From assembly GCA_905339165.1 (NCBI GenBank), contig CAJPFH010000065.1:1-34547 (forward strand): DNA of 34,547 nucleotides, given 5' to 3'. This DNA is from Flavobacteriales bacterium (GTDB taxonomy: Bacteria > Bacteroidota > Bacteroidia > Flavobacteriales_E > Vicingaceae). The notes under the pieces are model-generated. The model was given only the letters and a program-made list of their open reading frames with translations. It was not told where the DNA came from and did not search any database. The position numbers and the translations under genes were made by a program. This document shows positions 16,500 through 25,265 of the stretch, piece by piece (position 1 is the stretch's first letter; each line of letters starts with the position of its first letter).

Positions 16500-17736
16500 A
16501 AGCAAGCCACATATTGCCCCGTATAATGTAGAAAAAATTCGTAAGGATTTCCCCATATTGTCGCATTTTGTAAATAAAAAACCACTGGTTTATTTCGATA
16601 ACGGAGCCACCACACATAAACCCCAGCAAGTTATAAGTCGCATACAAAGGTTTTACACTTTCGAAAACAGTAATATTCACAGAGGGGTGCATGCCCTGAG
16701 CCGCCAAGCAACCGATGTATTTGAGAATGCAAGAAAAACGGTACAGCAATTTATTAACGCAGCACATTCACAAGAAATTATTTTTACTTCGGGAACTACC
16801 GAAAGCATTAATCTTGTGGCTTCTTCTTTCGGGAAAAAATTTATAACCTCAGGCGATGAGATACTCATCAGTGAAATGGAACACCATAGCAATATATTGC
16901 CATGGCAGATGCTTTGCAAAGAAAAAGGAGCTATATTAAAGGTCATTCCTGTATTAGAAAATGGAGAGTTGAATACAGATAAATTAATAACTCTTTTCTC
17001 AGAAAGAACTAAATTAGTATCTATTACACATGTATCTAACGCGTTAGGAAGTATAAATCCTGTAAAAGAAATCATTGCACTGGCACAGAAATACAATGTT
17101 CCTGTTTTAATAGATGGGGCTCAGTCCGTTCCCCATTTAAAAATTGATGTGCTGGATTTAGATTGCGATTTCTTTTGCTTTAGTGCACACAAAATGTACG
17201 GCCCAACCGGAATAGGTGTTTTATACGGTAAGGAAAAATGGCTGAATGAACTACCTCCTTACCAAACCGGAGGAGGCACCATAAAAACCGTATCGTTCCA
17301 TGAAACAGAATATGCCGACTTGCCCCTTAAATTTGAAGCAGGAACACCACATATTGCCGGAGTAGTTGGCTTAGAAGAAGCCATTCAATACGTAGAAAAA
17401 ATTGGAATAAAAAATATTTCGGCCTATGAAAATTTTTTGCTGATATATGCCACCGAACAGCTAAAAAAAATAAATCGATTAAAAATAATTGGAGAAGCTG
17501 AAAAAAAAGCCGGGGTTATTTCTTTTGTAATAGAAGGCACCCATCCTTTTGATGTAGGAACCATACTTGACCAACAAGGAATTGCCGTACGCACCGGACA
17601 TCATTGCACGCAACCCCTCATGCAAAAGTTTGGAATAAGCGGCACTGTTCGTGTTTCGTTGGCCATGTATAACACAAAAGAAGAAATAGATTTTTTAATA
17701 TCGGGTATCCAAAAAGCCGTAAAAATGCTTTTATGA
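16489..17736 (+). CDS. sufS: Cysteine desulfurase SufS
   Basis: A 415-residue PLP enzyme that removes sulfur from L-cysteine as a persulfide and passes it to SufE. I chose ATG 16489 (MPNKSKPH) over a start 27 bases upstream because it gives the family length and a compact 11-base overlap with sufD. PLP Lys is K235 (FCFSAHKMYGPTGIG), His near PLP is in EMEHHSN (about 133), and the persulfide Cys is C373 in RTGHHCTQPLM. The short loop around this Cys marks a group II desulfurase, which needs SufE. The stop codon overlaps the sufE start (ATGA at 17733). Confidence 0.97.
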   Translation: MPNKSKPHIAPYNVEKIRKDFPILSHFVNKKPLVYFDNGATTHKPQQVISRIQRFYTFENSNIHRGVHALSRQATDVFENARKTVQQFINAAHSQEIIFTSGTTESINLVASSFGKKFITSGDEILISEMEHHSNILPWQMLCKEKGAILKVIPVLENGELNTDKLITLFSERTKLVSITHVSNALGSINPVKEIIALAQKYNVPVLIDGAQSVPHLKIDVLDLDCDFFCFSAHKMYGPTGIGVLYGKEKWLNELPPYQTGGGTIKTVSFHETEYADLPLKFEAGTPHIAGVVGLEEAIQYVEKIGIKNISAYENFLLIYATEQLKKINRLKIIGEAEKKAGVISFVIEGTHPFDVGTILDQQGIAVRTGHHCTQPLMQKFGISGTVRVSLAMYNTKEEIDFLISGIQKAVKMLL

Positions 17737-18164
17737 AAATTGAAGAAATAGAAAAACAAATAATAGAAGAATTTGCCTTATTTGATGAGTGGGAAGGGAA
17801 ATACGAATACCTCATTGAATTAGGTAAAGAAATGCCCATCATGAACGAAAAACTTAAAACCGATGATAAACTTATAAAAGGTTGCCAAAGCAAAGTTTGG
17901 TTACACTCTGAAATAAAAGACGGAAAAATAATATTTACTGCCGATAGCGATGCTATCATTACCAAAGGAATTGTGGCACTATTGGTTCGTGTTTTATCTA
18001 ACCACACGCCCGGTGAAATTATTGATACCGAACTAACATTTATAGATAAAATAGGACTAAAAGAACACCTTTCTCCAACTAGAGCAAATGGTTTAGTAAG
18101 TATGATAAAACAAATGAAATTAGATGCGCTGGCACTTAACACTCAAAACGAACAAATGCAATGA
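17733..18164 (+). CDS. sufE: Sulfur acceptor SufE
   Basis: A 143-residue partner of SufS that accepts the persulfide and carries it to SufB. The acceptor Cys is C51 in DKLIKGCQSKVWL, the expected family position. Other family marks are the N-terminal WEGKYEYLIELGKEMP and the HLSPTRANGLVSMI segment. It overlaps sufS by 4 bases (ATGA) and the next gene in the same way, so the three are translationally coupled. Confidence 0.97.
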   Translation: MKIEEIEKQIIEEFALFDEWEGKYEYLIELGKEMPIMNEKLKTDDKLIKGCQSKVWLHSEIKDGKIIFTADSDAIITKGIVALLVRVLSNHTPGEIIDTELTFIDKIGLKEHLSPTRANGLVSMIKQMKLDALALNTQNEQMQ

Positions 18165-18502
18165 GCGAAGAGAAAAACAACAACACCCCACTAGATAAAA
18201 AAGAACTAGAAGAAACCATTATTCAGGCTCTGAAATCGGTTTACGACCCCGAAATTCCTGTAGATGTATATGAGCTTGGATTAATTTATGAAATTAATAT
18301 TGATGATGAAGCGAATGTAGAAATTGTAATGACTCTTACCTCCCCCTCTTGCCCGGAAGCCGAAATTATTCCCGTAAAAATTGAAAATGCAATAAACAGT
18401 ATATGGGGAGTAAAAAGTGCAAAAACCACCATCACATTCGATCCTCCTTGGACCAAAGATATGATGAGCGAAGAAGCTCGTTTGGAACTAGGTTTTATGT
18501 AA
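18161..18502 (+). CDS. sufT: SufT-like protein (MIP18/PaaD family)
   Basis: A 113-residue cytoplasmic protein of the MIP18/PaaD (DUF59) family, members of which help mature Fe-S proteins. The family motif VYDPEIPVDVYELGLIYEI is at about residues 27-45, and the conserved Cys is C64 in TLTSPSCPEA. The C-terminal TTITFDPPWTKDMMSEEA is also typical. It is last in the suf operon and overlaps sufE by 4 bases. The exact job in this organism is inferred from family and position; the symbol sufT is used by analogy. Confidence 0.9.
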   Translation: MSEEKNNNTPLDKKELEETIIQALKSVYDPEIPVDVYELGLIYEINIDDEANVEIVMTLTSPSCPEAEIIPVKIENAINSIWGVKSAKTTITFDPPWTKDMMSEEARLELGFM

Positions 18503-18603
18503 AAAGGATAATAGCTGAATCTTTTCGGGCTAAATATTCTCGTACTAGTTTTTATTTTATTTTTCCGGGCATCTTTTCCCGTTTCCCAATTCGCCCAATT
18601 TAA

Positions 18604-18611
18604 TATCTTTG
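18604..18611 (+). promoter_or_regulatory. Promoter -7 box of lysS
   Basis: TATCTTTG is an exact TAnnTTTG box, 19 bases before the lysS start codon. No perfect TTG box lies 19-20 bases upstream. The 128-base gap after the suf operon contains no strong hairpin, so some read-through from suf into lysS is possible. Confidence 0.5.
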
Positions 18612-18630
18612 TCAACTTATTTAAAATTGT

Positions 18631-20142
18631 ATGAGCCACGAATTAAGCGAACAGGAAATTATACGCAGACAAAGTCTTCAGAAACTTATCGACCTAAACG
18701 TAAACCCTTATCCTGCCGAACTCTTCGAAGTGAATGTAAGCAGTAAAGAGATTTTAGAAAACTACGAAAAAGACAAGCTGAGCTACAAAAATATAAGCAT
18801 TGCCGGCCGCTTAATGAGTCAGCGTGTAATGGGAAAAGCTTCATTTGCTGTATTACAAGATACAACCGGAAGAATTCAGTTGTATATTAACCGAGATGAA
18901 ATTTGCCCCACCGAAGACAAAACACTCTACAACGAAGTTTTTAAAAAACTACTCGACATAGGCGATATTATAGGCGTAAAAGGATATGTGTTTACCACCC
19001 AAACAGGAGAAATTTCCATTCATGTAAAAGAACTAAAACTGCTTACAAAATCGTTAAAACCTTTGCCTGTGGTAAAAGTAGATAGCGAAGGAAAAACACA
19101 CGATGCCTTTACCGACCCCGAACAACGCTACCGTCAACGCTATGTAGATTTAATTGTAAACTCACACGTACGCGAAGTGTTTAGAATGCGTTCTAAACTA
19201 GTAAACACCATGCGACAATTTTTAAATACCAAAGGATACCTCGAAGTAGAAACTCCTATTTTACAGCCTTTATATGGAGGTGCTGCAGCACGCCCGTTTA
19301 AAACTTACCACAATACATTAGATACTACCTTGTATTTACGTATTGCCAACGAGCTGTATTTAAAAAGATTAATTGTAGGCGGATACGATGGAGTATTTGA
19401 ATTTGCCAAAGATTTCCGAAACGAAGGAATGAGTCGCTTTCACAATCCGGAGTTTACCCAAATGGAATTATACGTTGCCTACACCGACTATTACTGGATG
19501 ATGGAACTTGTAGAAGAAATGGTAGAAACCATAGCTCTTGCTCTGCACGGAAAAACCGAAGTACAAGTAGGCAAAAATCTCATCAATTTTCAACGCCCCT
19601 GGAAACGCTTTACCATGTACGAGGCCATACAACATTACACCGGAGTAGATATTAGCAATATGAACGAAGACGAGTTGCGGGAAACAGCCCAAAAATTAAA
19701 AGTACCCGTAGATAAAACCATGGGAAGAGGAAAACTGATTGATGAAATTTTTGGAGAACATTGCGAACCCCTTTTAATACAACCCACCTTTATTACCGAT
19801 TACCCCATAGAAATGTCTCCACTGGCAAAAAAACACCGCAGTAAACCCGGTTTGGTAGAACGCTTTGAAGCAATTTGCAACGGAAAAGAAATTTGCAATG
19901 CCTTTTCAGAATTAAACGACCCTATTGACCAACGGAAAAGATTTGAAGAACAGTTGGAACTTGGTAAACGAGGCGATGAAGAAGCCATGGTACTTGACGA
20001 AGATTTTTTACGAGCCATAGAATATGGAATGCCACCTACCTCGGGCTTAGGAATAGGGATTGACAGACTTAGCATGATTATGACCAACCAGCCCTCTATA
20101 CAAGATGTATTATTCTTTCCACAAATGAAACCGGAAAAATAA
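18631..20142 (+). CDS. lysS: Lysyl-tRNA synthetase, class II
   Basis: A 503-residue cytoplasmic enzyme that charges tRNA-Lys. The N-terminal OB-fold anticodon-binding domain covers about residues 50-155 ([20 protein letters not shown]). The class II catalytic core follows: motif 1 region ([20 protein letters not shown]), motif 2 ([20 protein letters not shown]) and motif 3 ([15 protein letters not shown]) near the C-terminus. The length is normal and nothing is missing. It has its own promoter box and is convergent with the ATPase gene ending at 20188. Confidence 0.98.
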   Translation: MSHELSEQEIIRRQSLQKLIDLNVNPYPAELFEVNVSSKEILENYEKDKLSYKNISIAGRLMSQRVMGKASFAVLQDTTGRIQLYINRDEICPTEDKTLYNEVFKKLLDIGDIIGVKGYVFTTQTGEISIHVKELKLLTKSLKPLPVVKVDSEGKTHDAFTDPEQRYRQRYVDLIVNSHVREVFRMRSKLVNTMRQFLNTKGYLEVETPILQPLYGGAAARPFKTYHNTLDTTLYLRIANELYLKRLIVGGYDGVFEFAKDFRNEGMSRFHNPEFTQMELYVAYTDYYWMMELVEEMVETIALALHGKTEVQVGKNLINFQRPWKRFTMYEAIQHYTGVDISNMNEDELRETAQKLKVPVDKTMGRGKLIDEIFGEHCEPLLIQPTFITDYPIEMSPLAKKHRSKPGLVERFEAICNGKEICNAFSELNDPIDQRKRFEEQLELGKRGDEEAMVLDEDFLRAIEYGMPPTSGLGIGIDRLSMIMTNQPSIQDVLFFPQMKPEK

Positions 20143-20187
20143 ATATAGAATAAAATCAACCTTTTCTTTTTTAAAAACCAGGGCAGG

Positions 20188-21327
20188 TTAGTTTTGTTTT
20201 ATCATAAAGTCGAGCAGCCAATATTTAAAAAATGGATTTAAAAAAAGTGGCTTTTCGCTCCATGCATCAATGATTTCTTTTTTCTCCAAACCTTGGTAAG
20301 CCCTTACTAAAGCAGCAGAACTGTTGATATTAAATTTTTTTAAACTCTCGTACGAAGTAAGTTTTGCATCAGGGTTTTCGGCTAATGCCAACACCAATTT
20401 TTTTTGCACCGCACTTAGTCCCGAAAATTCTTTTTTAAAATAAGTATGCTGCCTTGCCACTAATTCGTTTAAAGAAGCCGAAATTATTTCCTCGCTTACA
20501 CTCCCTTTTGTGTTTTCCCATACCGAATGGGCTAGCATTTTTAAATAGTACGGATTTCCACCCACTAAATAGGCTAGGCGAGCCGCCAGTTCTTTACTTA
20601 TTGTTTTTCCGGAATATGCAAAACCGGTCATCAGGTACTGTAATAACTCATCGGTTACCGAAAGGGAGGTAATGGTTATTTCATCGGCAAAATGAAAAAA
20701 CGGAGCGTTCTTATTTTTAACCAATTCGTAAAACGACTCTTTGGTATTCATCAACAAACAATGTACACATTTTTGTTGTTTATCCCATGTTTCTCTCAAA
20801 GCGATAAGCCACTCCAAGTTATTTTCCATCTCAAAAAATTCTTCGGCATTCTCTATACATACATACAACAAAATATTTTTTTGCTTGGCAATTTGCTCGG
20901 GAATATCTAATAAAGAAAGTGACTGCTGAGGGTTTGTATTAATTTGAAACGAATCGCCCTGATCTGAAATAATAATATTTGCCTGAGCCGACAATAGGGG
21001 TTGTATTTTTTTTAGCCATTCCAGTTTTTCTTCTTTTGTATCGAGTAAAGCATTTAATGTTTTGCTCAGATAAAAATTGTAAAAATCAGTACTGTTTCTA
21101 CATTTTAAAACATCAACAAAAACACAGCGATAAAAAGAAAGATTATTAAAATTTGAAAACACATTTTCTACCAACGATGATTTGCCAACTGCCCGACTTC
21201 CGGTTAAAACGGTATTTATTTTTTGTTGAAAATTATTTTTTAAGCGGTGGGCTTCTACAACTTGTAAATTAGGTATTAACTTGCTGATTTTCTTTCCGAA
21301 AGAAAATGGAGAGGTAATTATATCCAT
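20188..21327 (-). CDS. Archaeal-type AAA ATPase family protein
   Basis: A 379-residue ATPase of unknown role. Walker A is GSRAVGKSSL (43-52). The Walker B region is ILLYVCIENAEEF (152-164), where the usual Asp-Glu is replaced by Glu-Asn-Ala-Glu-Glu. The likely sensor strand is CLLMNTKES (about 190-198). The C-terminal third (LSAVQKKLVLALAENP ... FNINSSAALVRAYQGLEKK) resembles a winged-helix domain. The whole looks like the ATPase_2/STAND-like group found in archaea and many Bacteroidota. No partner gene is adjacent: it is between lysS (convergent) and a T9SS gene. It has its own promoter. Function cannot be stated from sequence. Confidence 0.88.
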   Translation of the reverse strand: MDIITSPFSFGKKISKLIPNLQVVEAHRLKNNFQQKINTVLTGSRAVGKSSLVENVFSNFNNLSFYRCVFVDVLKCRNSTDFYNFYLSKTLNALLDTKEEKLEWLKKIQPLLSAQANIIISDQGDSFQINTNPQQSLSLLDIPEQIAKQKNILLYVCIENAEEFFEMENNLEWLIALRETWDKQQKCVHCLLMNTKESFYELVKNKNAPFFHFADEITITSLSVTDELLQYLMTGFAYSGKTISKELAARLAYLVGGNPYYLKMLAHSVWENTKGSVSEEIISASLNELVARQHTYFKKEFSGLSAVQKKLVLALAENPDAKLTSYESLKKFNINSSAALVRAYQGLEKKEIIDAWSEKPLFLNPFFKYWLLDFMIKQN

Positions 21328-21356
21328 AATGTTAGTATCATTAATGTTACAATTAA

Positions 21357-21386
21357 CAAAAATATAGTTTATTTATTGATTTGCAA
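21357..21386 (-). promoter_or_regulatory. Promoter of the AAA ATPase gene
   Basis: On the minus strand TTG (21386-21384), 19 bases, then TATTTTTG (21364-21357), an excellent Bacteroidota promoter. The start codon at 21327 is 29 bases downstream of the second box. Confidence 0.6.
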
Positions 21387-21399
21387 TTTTTTAAAACAA

Positions 21400-21433
21400 A
21401 AAATCCTCAACACTATATAGCGTTGAGGATTTT
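21400..21433 (-). terminator. Terminator of the beta-propeller gene
   Basis: A perfect 12-base-pair stem: AAAATCCTCAAC (21400-21411), 10-base loop, GTTGAGGATTTT (21422-21433). On the minus strand it is followed by TTTTTTGTTTT, so it ends the transcript of the gene stopping at 21452. It also insulates the ATPase promoter just beyond. Confidence 0.85.
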
Positions 21434-21451
21434 GTAATAGATAATACTCTG

Positions 21452-23146
21452 CTAGTAAATAATCTCCAGAGGCTTGGTAATATATCCTTCTTCGGTTTTA
21501 ATCGATAAAATGTAATATCCTGAGTTTAGAGAAACTTGAATAGAAGTTCTATTGCCGGAATTTAATTTTTCATTTAATACCATTCTTCCGGCAATGTCGA
21601 ATATGGACACTTCTTCTATCATCAAGTTATTTGATGCTATTTGCAGTAAACTTCCGGATAAAACAGGATTAGGATAAATTTTTAAATCATTGCCTCTAAT
21701 CCAATTTTCGTGTATTCCTACTCCAAAAACATCGTATTTAGCAAAAAAGGCATCGTGTGTACCAGTTGAAACCAAATTGTTTGTATTTTGAGTATCGAAG
21801 TTAAAATCGCAGGTTCCGTTAAAAATACCACAAATATAAAACACATCATTATTTAGCACTTTAATGTCATTTCCATAATCTAAATCAGCACCCCCCAGTG
21901 AGTTTATCCAAACTATGTTGCCATTGCTTGCGTCTAGTTTACTTACAAAGAAGTCTTCATTTCCGGTGGATGTTAAATTTACCGGATTACCACCAATGCT
22001 CACATTCATAGAGCTAGAGTATGTGCCAATGAGGTACACGTTACCACTGTAGTAAGAAATTCCTCCTGCTTCTGCATTCCCTCCCGGAGAAGAAAATACG
22101 GCATGCCACTGATAATCGCCTGCAGCATTGTATTTAGCCGCAAAAGGACTAACCCCAGGACTTGTGGCGTTTACTGTATTACCAGAAGGATCCATATCAA
22201 GCGAATTTCCGAAAGAGGCAGAAATATAGATATTGCTATCGGCATCGGTACTAATGCCTTTGCCATATTTACTCGATGGACCACTGAGTTGCTTTACCCA
22301 AACAAAATTGCCGCCTTTAGTGTATTTAGCAAAAAATAAATCGTGATTGGAAGAAGCTGTTAAATTAGCGGTTCCATTTCCCGGATCAAAATCAACGGTT
22401 TGTTGAAATCTGCCAAAAACCAATACATTTTCATTTACATCTAAAGCTATTCCATGGTCGTTTTCTGAGCCATTTGCTCCTATTTTAAATACCCATATAA
22501 AATTAGCATTTTTATCGTATTTAGCTATAAAAATATCGAAGGTGCCATTGAGAGAGGTGTTACCTGCTCCGGGATCAAAATCTACCGATTGGTTGAAGTA
22601 TCCGGCTAGGTATATATCGTTGTTTGCATTTATTTGAATATGCTTACCATAATCGTTGGCTGCACTTCCAAAAGAGAAGCCCCATGTAAAACTGCCGGAA
22701 GCTGTGTATTTAGCAAGAAATCCATCGTTATTATTCCATACAGAGGTTACGTTATATGTGCCTGGCCCCGGGTCTAAGTCAATGGTTTCCATAAAACTTC
22801 CCGTAGTAATGAGATTTCCTTCATTATCAATTTTAATATCCAAAAATTCATCATCGTATATATCTCCAAAACTAAAAGCCCAAACAAAATCTCCGTTTTC
22901 GGTGTACTTAGCCAAAAAAGCATCTAACATGCCGTTTGATACTAGCTTAAAAACTCCCGCACCGGGGTCTGCATCCATAGAATCTCTGAAAGCTCCTGCA
23001 ACATATACGTTTCCCGCAGCATCGGTTTCTACACATTGGGCCCTGTCTACTCCCGGGCCTCCGAGGTTTTTTGCCCATTTATAATTTTGCGAAAAAGAAC
23101 TAATGCCCACAACCGTAAGCACAAACGATAATAAAATTGTTTTCAT
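21452..23146 (-). CDS. Seven-repeat SBBP beta-propeller protein, T9SS cargo
   Basis: A 564-residue exported protein. After the signal peptide (ILLSFVLTVVGISSFSQ) come seven repeats of about 60-68 residues, each with a W-x-x-x-LGG/FG start, a GNxYxAGxF strand, a D(F/A/L)DPGxG loop and an FxAKYxxxGxF strand (for example DAFLAKYTENGDF, DIFIAKYDKNANF, DAFFAKYDVFG). This is the SBBP pattern and the count fits a seven-bladed propeller. The DxDPG loop is present in repeats 1-5 and lost in 6 and 7. A type A sorting domain ends the protein (KIYPNPVLSGSLLQI ... SIFDIAGRMV ... GYYILSI). Surface location is inferred from the T9SS signal; ligand unknown. It has its own promoter and terminator. Confidence 0.93.
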   Translation of the reverse strand: MKTILLSFVLTVVGISSFSQNYKWAKNLGGPGVDRAQCVETDAAGNVYVAGAFRDSMDADPGAGVFKLVSNGMLDAFLAKYTENGDFVWAFSFGDIYDDEFLDIKIDNEGNLITTGSFMETIDLDPGPGTYNVTSVWNNNDGFLAKYTASGSFTWGFSFGSAANDYGKHIQINANNDIYLAGYFNQSVDFDPGAGNTSLNGTFDIFIAKYDKNANFIWVFKIGANGSENDHGIALDVNENVLVFGRFQQTVDFDPGNGTANLTASSNHDLFFAKYTKGGNFVWVKQLSGPSSKYGKGISTDADSNIYISASFGNSLDMDPSGNTVNATSPGVSPFAAKYNAAGDYQWHAVFSSPGGNAEAGGISYYSGNVYLIGTYSSSMNVSIGGNPVNLTSTGNEDFFVSKLDASNGNIVWINSLGGADLDYGNDIKVLNNDVFYICGIFNGTCDFNFDTQNTNNLVSTGTHDAFFAKYDVFGVGIHENWIRGNDLKIYPNPVLSGSLLQIASNNLMIEEVSIFDIAGRMVLNEKLNSGNRTSIQVSLNSGYYILSIKTEEGYITKPLEIIY

Positions 23147-23162
23147 AAGTATATTTTTTCGG

Positions 23163-23193
23163 CAAACGTAGTTTTTGTAATCTGCTATTGCAA
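23163..23193 (-). promoter_or_regulatory. Promoter of the beta-propeller gene
   Basis: On the minus strand TTG (23193-23191), 20 bases, then TACGTTTG (23170-23163), a consensus Bacteroidota promoter 16 bases before the start codon. The sequence ACGTAG occurs at 23166, 23195 and 23205 around it, a possible operator. Confidence 0.6.
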
Positions 23194-23256
23194 TACGTAG
23201 AAGTACGTAGCCAGAAAATATTTAAACTCGTTGTGTAGTTAGAACAATTTTTAATT

Positions 23257-23292
23257 CTCGATACATTCCGTAGGGTTGCGGAATACTCGAAT
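23257..23292. repeat. REP-like palindrome
   Basis: A hairpin with ATTCCG (23265-23270), loop of 8, CGGAAT (23279-23284), extended on both sides by CTCGATAC / ATACTCGA with a small internal mismatch. It stands alone in the 185-base gap between the propeller gene promoter and the end of the anti-sigma gene. No T-run follows on the minus strand at once, so a terminator role is uncertain. It looks like a dispersed intergenic repeat, but I cannot see other copies in this window. Confidence 0.4.
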
Positions 23293-23331
23293 AGACAAAT
23301 TTTCTTACAAATACACAGCGGGCAATATCTA

Positions 23332-24681
23332 TTATTCTATTGTTTTTAAAAGTTCTGAGGCTTGATTTTTATAAAAGCCATTTGTGTTTATAATTTCTTT
23401 TAATAATGCTTTTGCCTTCTTGGTTTCTTTTTGGTTCACGTAAGCTTGGGCTTTATACCATTTGGCTTCCTGATAAAAAAAATCGATGGGGTGGGCAATG
23501 GTTTTATCGAGGTAGACATGTGCTTCGGAATATTTTTGTAAGTGGTAATGGCATAAAGCTCCATAAAACAGAGCATTTACATCGCTAGGATGTTTAACTA
23601 AAATGGTTTTAAATTGTACCAATGCTTCTAAAAACTTTTGTTTATCGAATAAATGAATTGCGTTTTCCAATGTTTGTTGGTAAGTAATTTCTATTATTTC
23701 ATCTTTTGCCTCTTTTTCACTTTCGGCTTGTGCTTGTTTATTGGGATATTGAGGAGGGGTGTTTTCTAATGCTTTTTGTTTTTTATCAAATAATTGTTCT
23801 TCCTGCAAACTGTATTCGTAGGTATAATCAACTACCTTATAATTTCCTATGGCATTTATTTTATAAACGGGTTCGTTTTTCTGATAAGCCATACCGGCAA
23901 CCGATTCTTCACTTTGTGTTGGAGCTGCTGATTCTGATTTTTTTGCGGCATTTTTGCCTTTGTTTCGCTCGGTGGAACTGGCGTTTGCTCTTTGCTGTTG
24001 TGTTTCGTAGTAAATTCCGAATTCTCTGTCATCTTCCTTCCTCAGGGTACTTAGGTCGTTGTCTTCTGCCGAAACAGCAACCCCTTTTGTTTCGGCAGAC
24101 TTATTACTGTTTTCAATGATATTCTCTTCCCTGTCCGACATGGGTGCAGAGGCTTCTTCGTTTATTTCCATTTTGTTGCCTTCGGCTAATCGGGTATTCT
24201 TTTTTTCTTCTTTTGTTTCATCTTTTTCTTCTTGTCTTGTTGTATTTAAAAGAGCTTCTTCCGCGGTTTCTTCTTCCCTTGGTAATTGTGCCGATGCAGG
24301 CAACTGTGGTTGTTCTTTCACAATGGCTAAATCAGAATTTTTGTCCAAACTTGTGTTTACAAATTGATAGCTGAAGTAACTTAAAATACAGAGTACGGCA
24401 ACTGATGCTGCTACCAAATAAGCATTGAAATTACGGGTGTTTCTGCCTGTATTTTTTGCAGCAAAGCGGTCTACTTCTCTGTTTACTTCATCGAAAAAAT
24501 GAGGTGAAATGGATACAGCATCCAACCCATCAAGTGCATCGGAGCACATATCGCACTCGAGTAGATGTTTTTGTATTTGATGCAATTCCTTTTTACTTAC
24601 ATCTTTCGCAGCATACTTTTCCAGTAATTCTTTCGAAATACATTCGGTGGTGGAAAATATATCGTTGTGTAATTCTTTCAT
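23332..24681 (-). CDS. Anti-sigma factor with zinc-finger motif and periplasmic TPR domain
   Basis: A 449-residue inner-membrane protein. The cytoplasmic N-terminus has a zinc-binding anti-sigma pattern (H39-x3-C43-x2-C46, HLLECDMC, with C14 upstream). One membrane segment follows at about 86-108 (NAYLVAASVAVLCILSYFSY). The middle, about 120-330, is charged and of low complexity (Glu/Lys/Ala/Asn). The C-terminus, about 335-449, contains two or three TPR-like helical pairs (ALVQFKTILVKHPSDVNALF, ALCHYHLQKYSEAHVYLDKT, AKWYKAQAYVNQKETKKAKA). It overlaps the ECF sigma gene by 4 bases (ATGA), a strong sign of a regulator pair. The TPR part would lie in the periplasm and could sense a partner; that is inferred. 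Confidence 0.9.
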   Translation of the reverse strand: MKELHNDIFSTTECISKELLEKYAAKDVSKKELHQIQKHLLECDMCSDALDGLDAVSISPHFFDEVNREVDRFAAKNTGRNTRNFNAYLVAASVAVLCILSYFSYQFVNTSLDKNSDLAIVKEQPQLPASAQLPREEETAEEALLNTTRQEEKDETKEEKKNTRLAEGNKMEINEEASAPMSDREENIIENSNKSAETKGVAVSAEDNDLSTLRKEDDREFGIYYETQQQRANASSTERNKGKNAAKKSESAAPTQSEESVAGMAYQKNEPVYKINAIGNYKVVDYTYEYSLQEEQLFDKKQKALENTPPQYPNKQAQAESEKEAKDEIIEITYQQTLENAIHLFDKQKFLEALVQFKTILVKHPSDVNALFYGALCHYHLQKYSEAHVYLDKTIAHPIDFFYQEAKWYKAQAYVNQKETKKAKALLKEIINTNGFYKNQASELLKTIE

Positions 24682-25259
24682 TGTTTGCGTGTAAGGTAAA
24701 TTTTTAAATTTCGTTTTCCATTTTGTATGTAGCTTTTTACATCGTTCAGGCTATAATCGGTAAGGTCGGTTATTTCTTGATAGGTTTTTTTATGCAAAAA
24801 GAATAGCTGAATGCAAATTTTTTGTTCTTCTTTTAGTTGTTGAATTCCTTTTTCTAAATCGGTTAATTGCTCCTCTTTAGTTTGTGTTTCTTCGTAAGGT
24901 AAATAACCCATTGTTTCTTCTGTAAGTACTGCTTCTTGGTAGTGCTCAAAATGTTTTACTTTACTGCTGGTTTGCCTTAACTTCATAAGGCAGTGGTTGC
25001 GTGCTACACTGTGTAACCAGCTTTTAAAGTTTGTGATGTTATGTTTTAATAAATCTTGCATAAGGTTTTCAAAAATTTCTAATGTGGCATCTTTAGCATT
25101 ATCTCGGTCTTTCAGATATTTTAGGCAAACACCCACTACTAAGTGCGAGTAGCGTTTGTATAGTTCTCCCACGTAATCGGTATTTTCCGATTTTTTGTAC
25201 TCTGCAATCAGGGTTGCATCGTCAAACTCCTTTATATGTTTATGCCTAAATGGCCACAT
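24678..25259 (-). CDS. ECF-type RNA polymerase sigma factor
   Basis: A 193-residue sigma-70 family factor of the extracytoplasmic-function group. Region 2 is at about 30-95 (YVGELYKRYSHLVVGVCLKY ... DATLEIFENLM ... FKSWLHSVARNHCLMKLR) and region 4 at about 130-190 (EEQKICIQLFFLHKKTYQEI ... YSLNDVKSYIQNGKRNLKIY). It lies 6 bases after the TonB-plug gene and overlaps the anti-sigma gene by 4 bases. The natural reading is that the anti-sigma protein holds it inactive until a signal arrives. Its target promoters are not identifiable here; autoregulation is likely but unproven. Confidence 0.95.
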   Translation of the reverse strand: MWPFRHKHIKEFDDATLIAEYKKSENTDYVGELYKRYSHLVVGVCLKYLKDRDNAKDATLEIFENLMQDLLKHNITNFKSWLHSVARNHCLMKLRQTSSKVKHFEHYQEAVLTEETMGYLPYEETQTKEEQLTDLEKGIQQLKEEQKICIQLFFLHKKTYQEITDLTDYSLNDVKSYIQNGKRNLKIYLTRKQ

Positions 25260-25265
25260 TTACCT

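Noticed and set aside
20188-21327. Defence-system ATPase
   Set aside because: There is no effector, nuclease or mobile-element context; the gene stands alone between lysS and a surface-protein gene.
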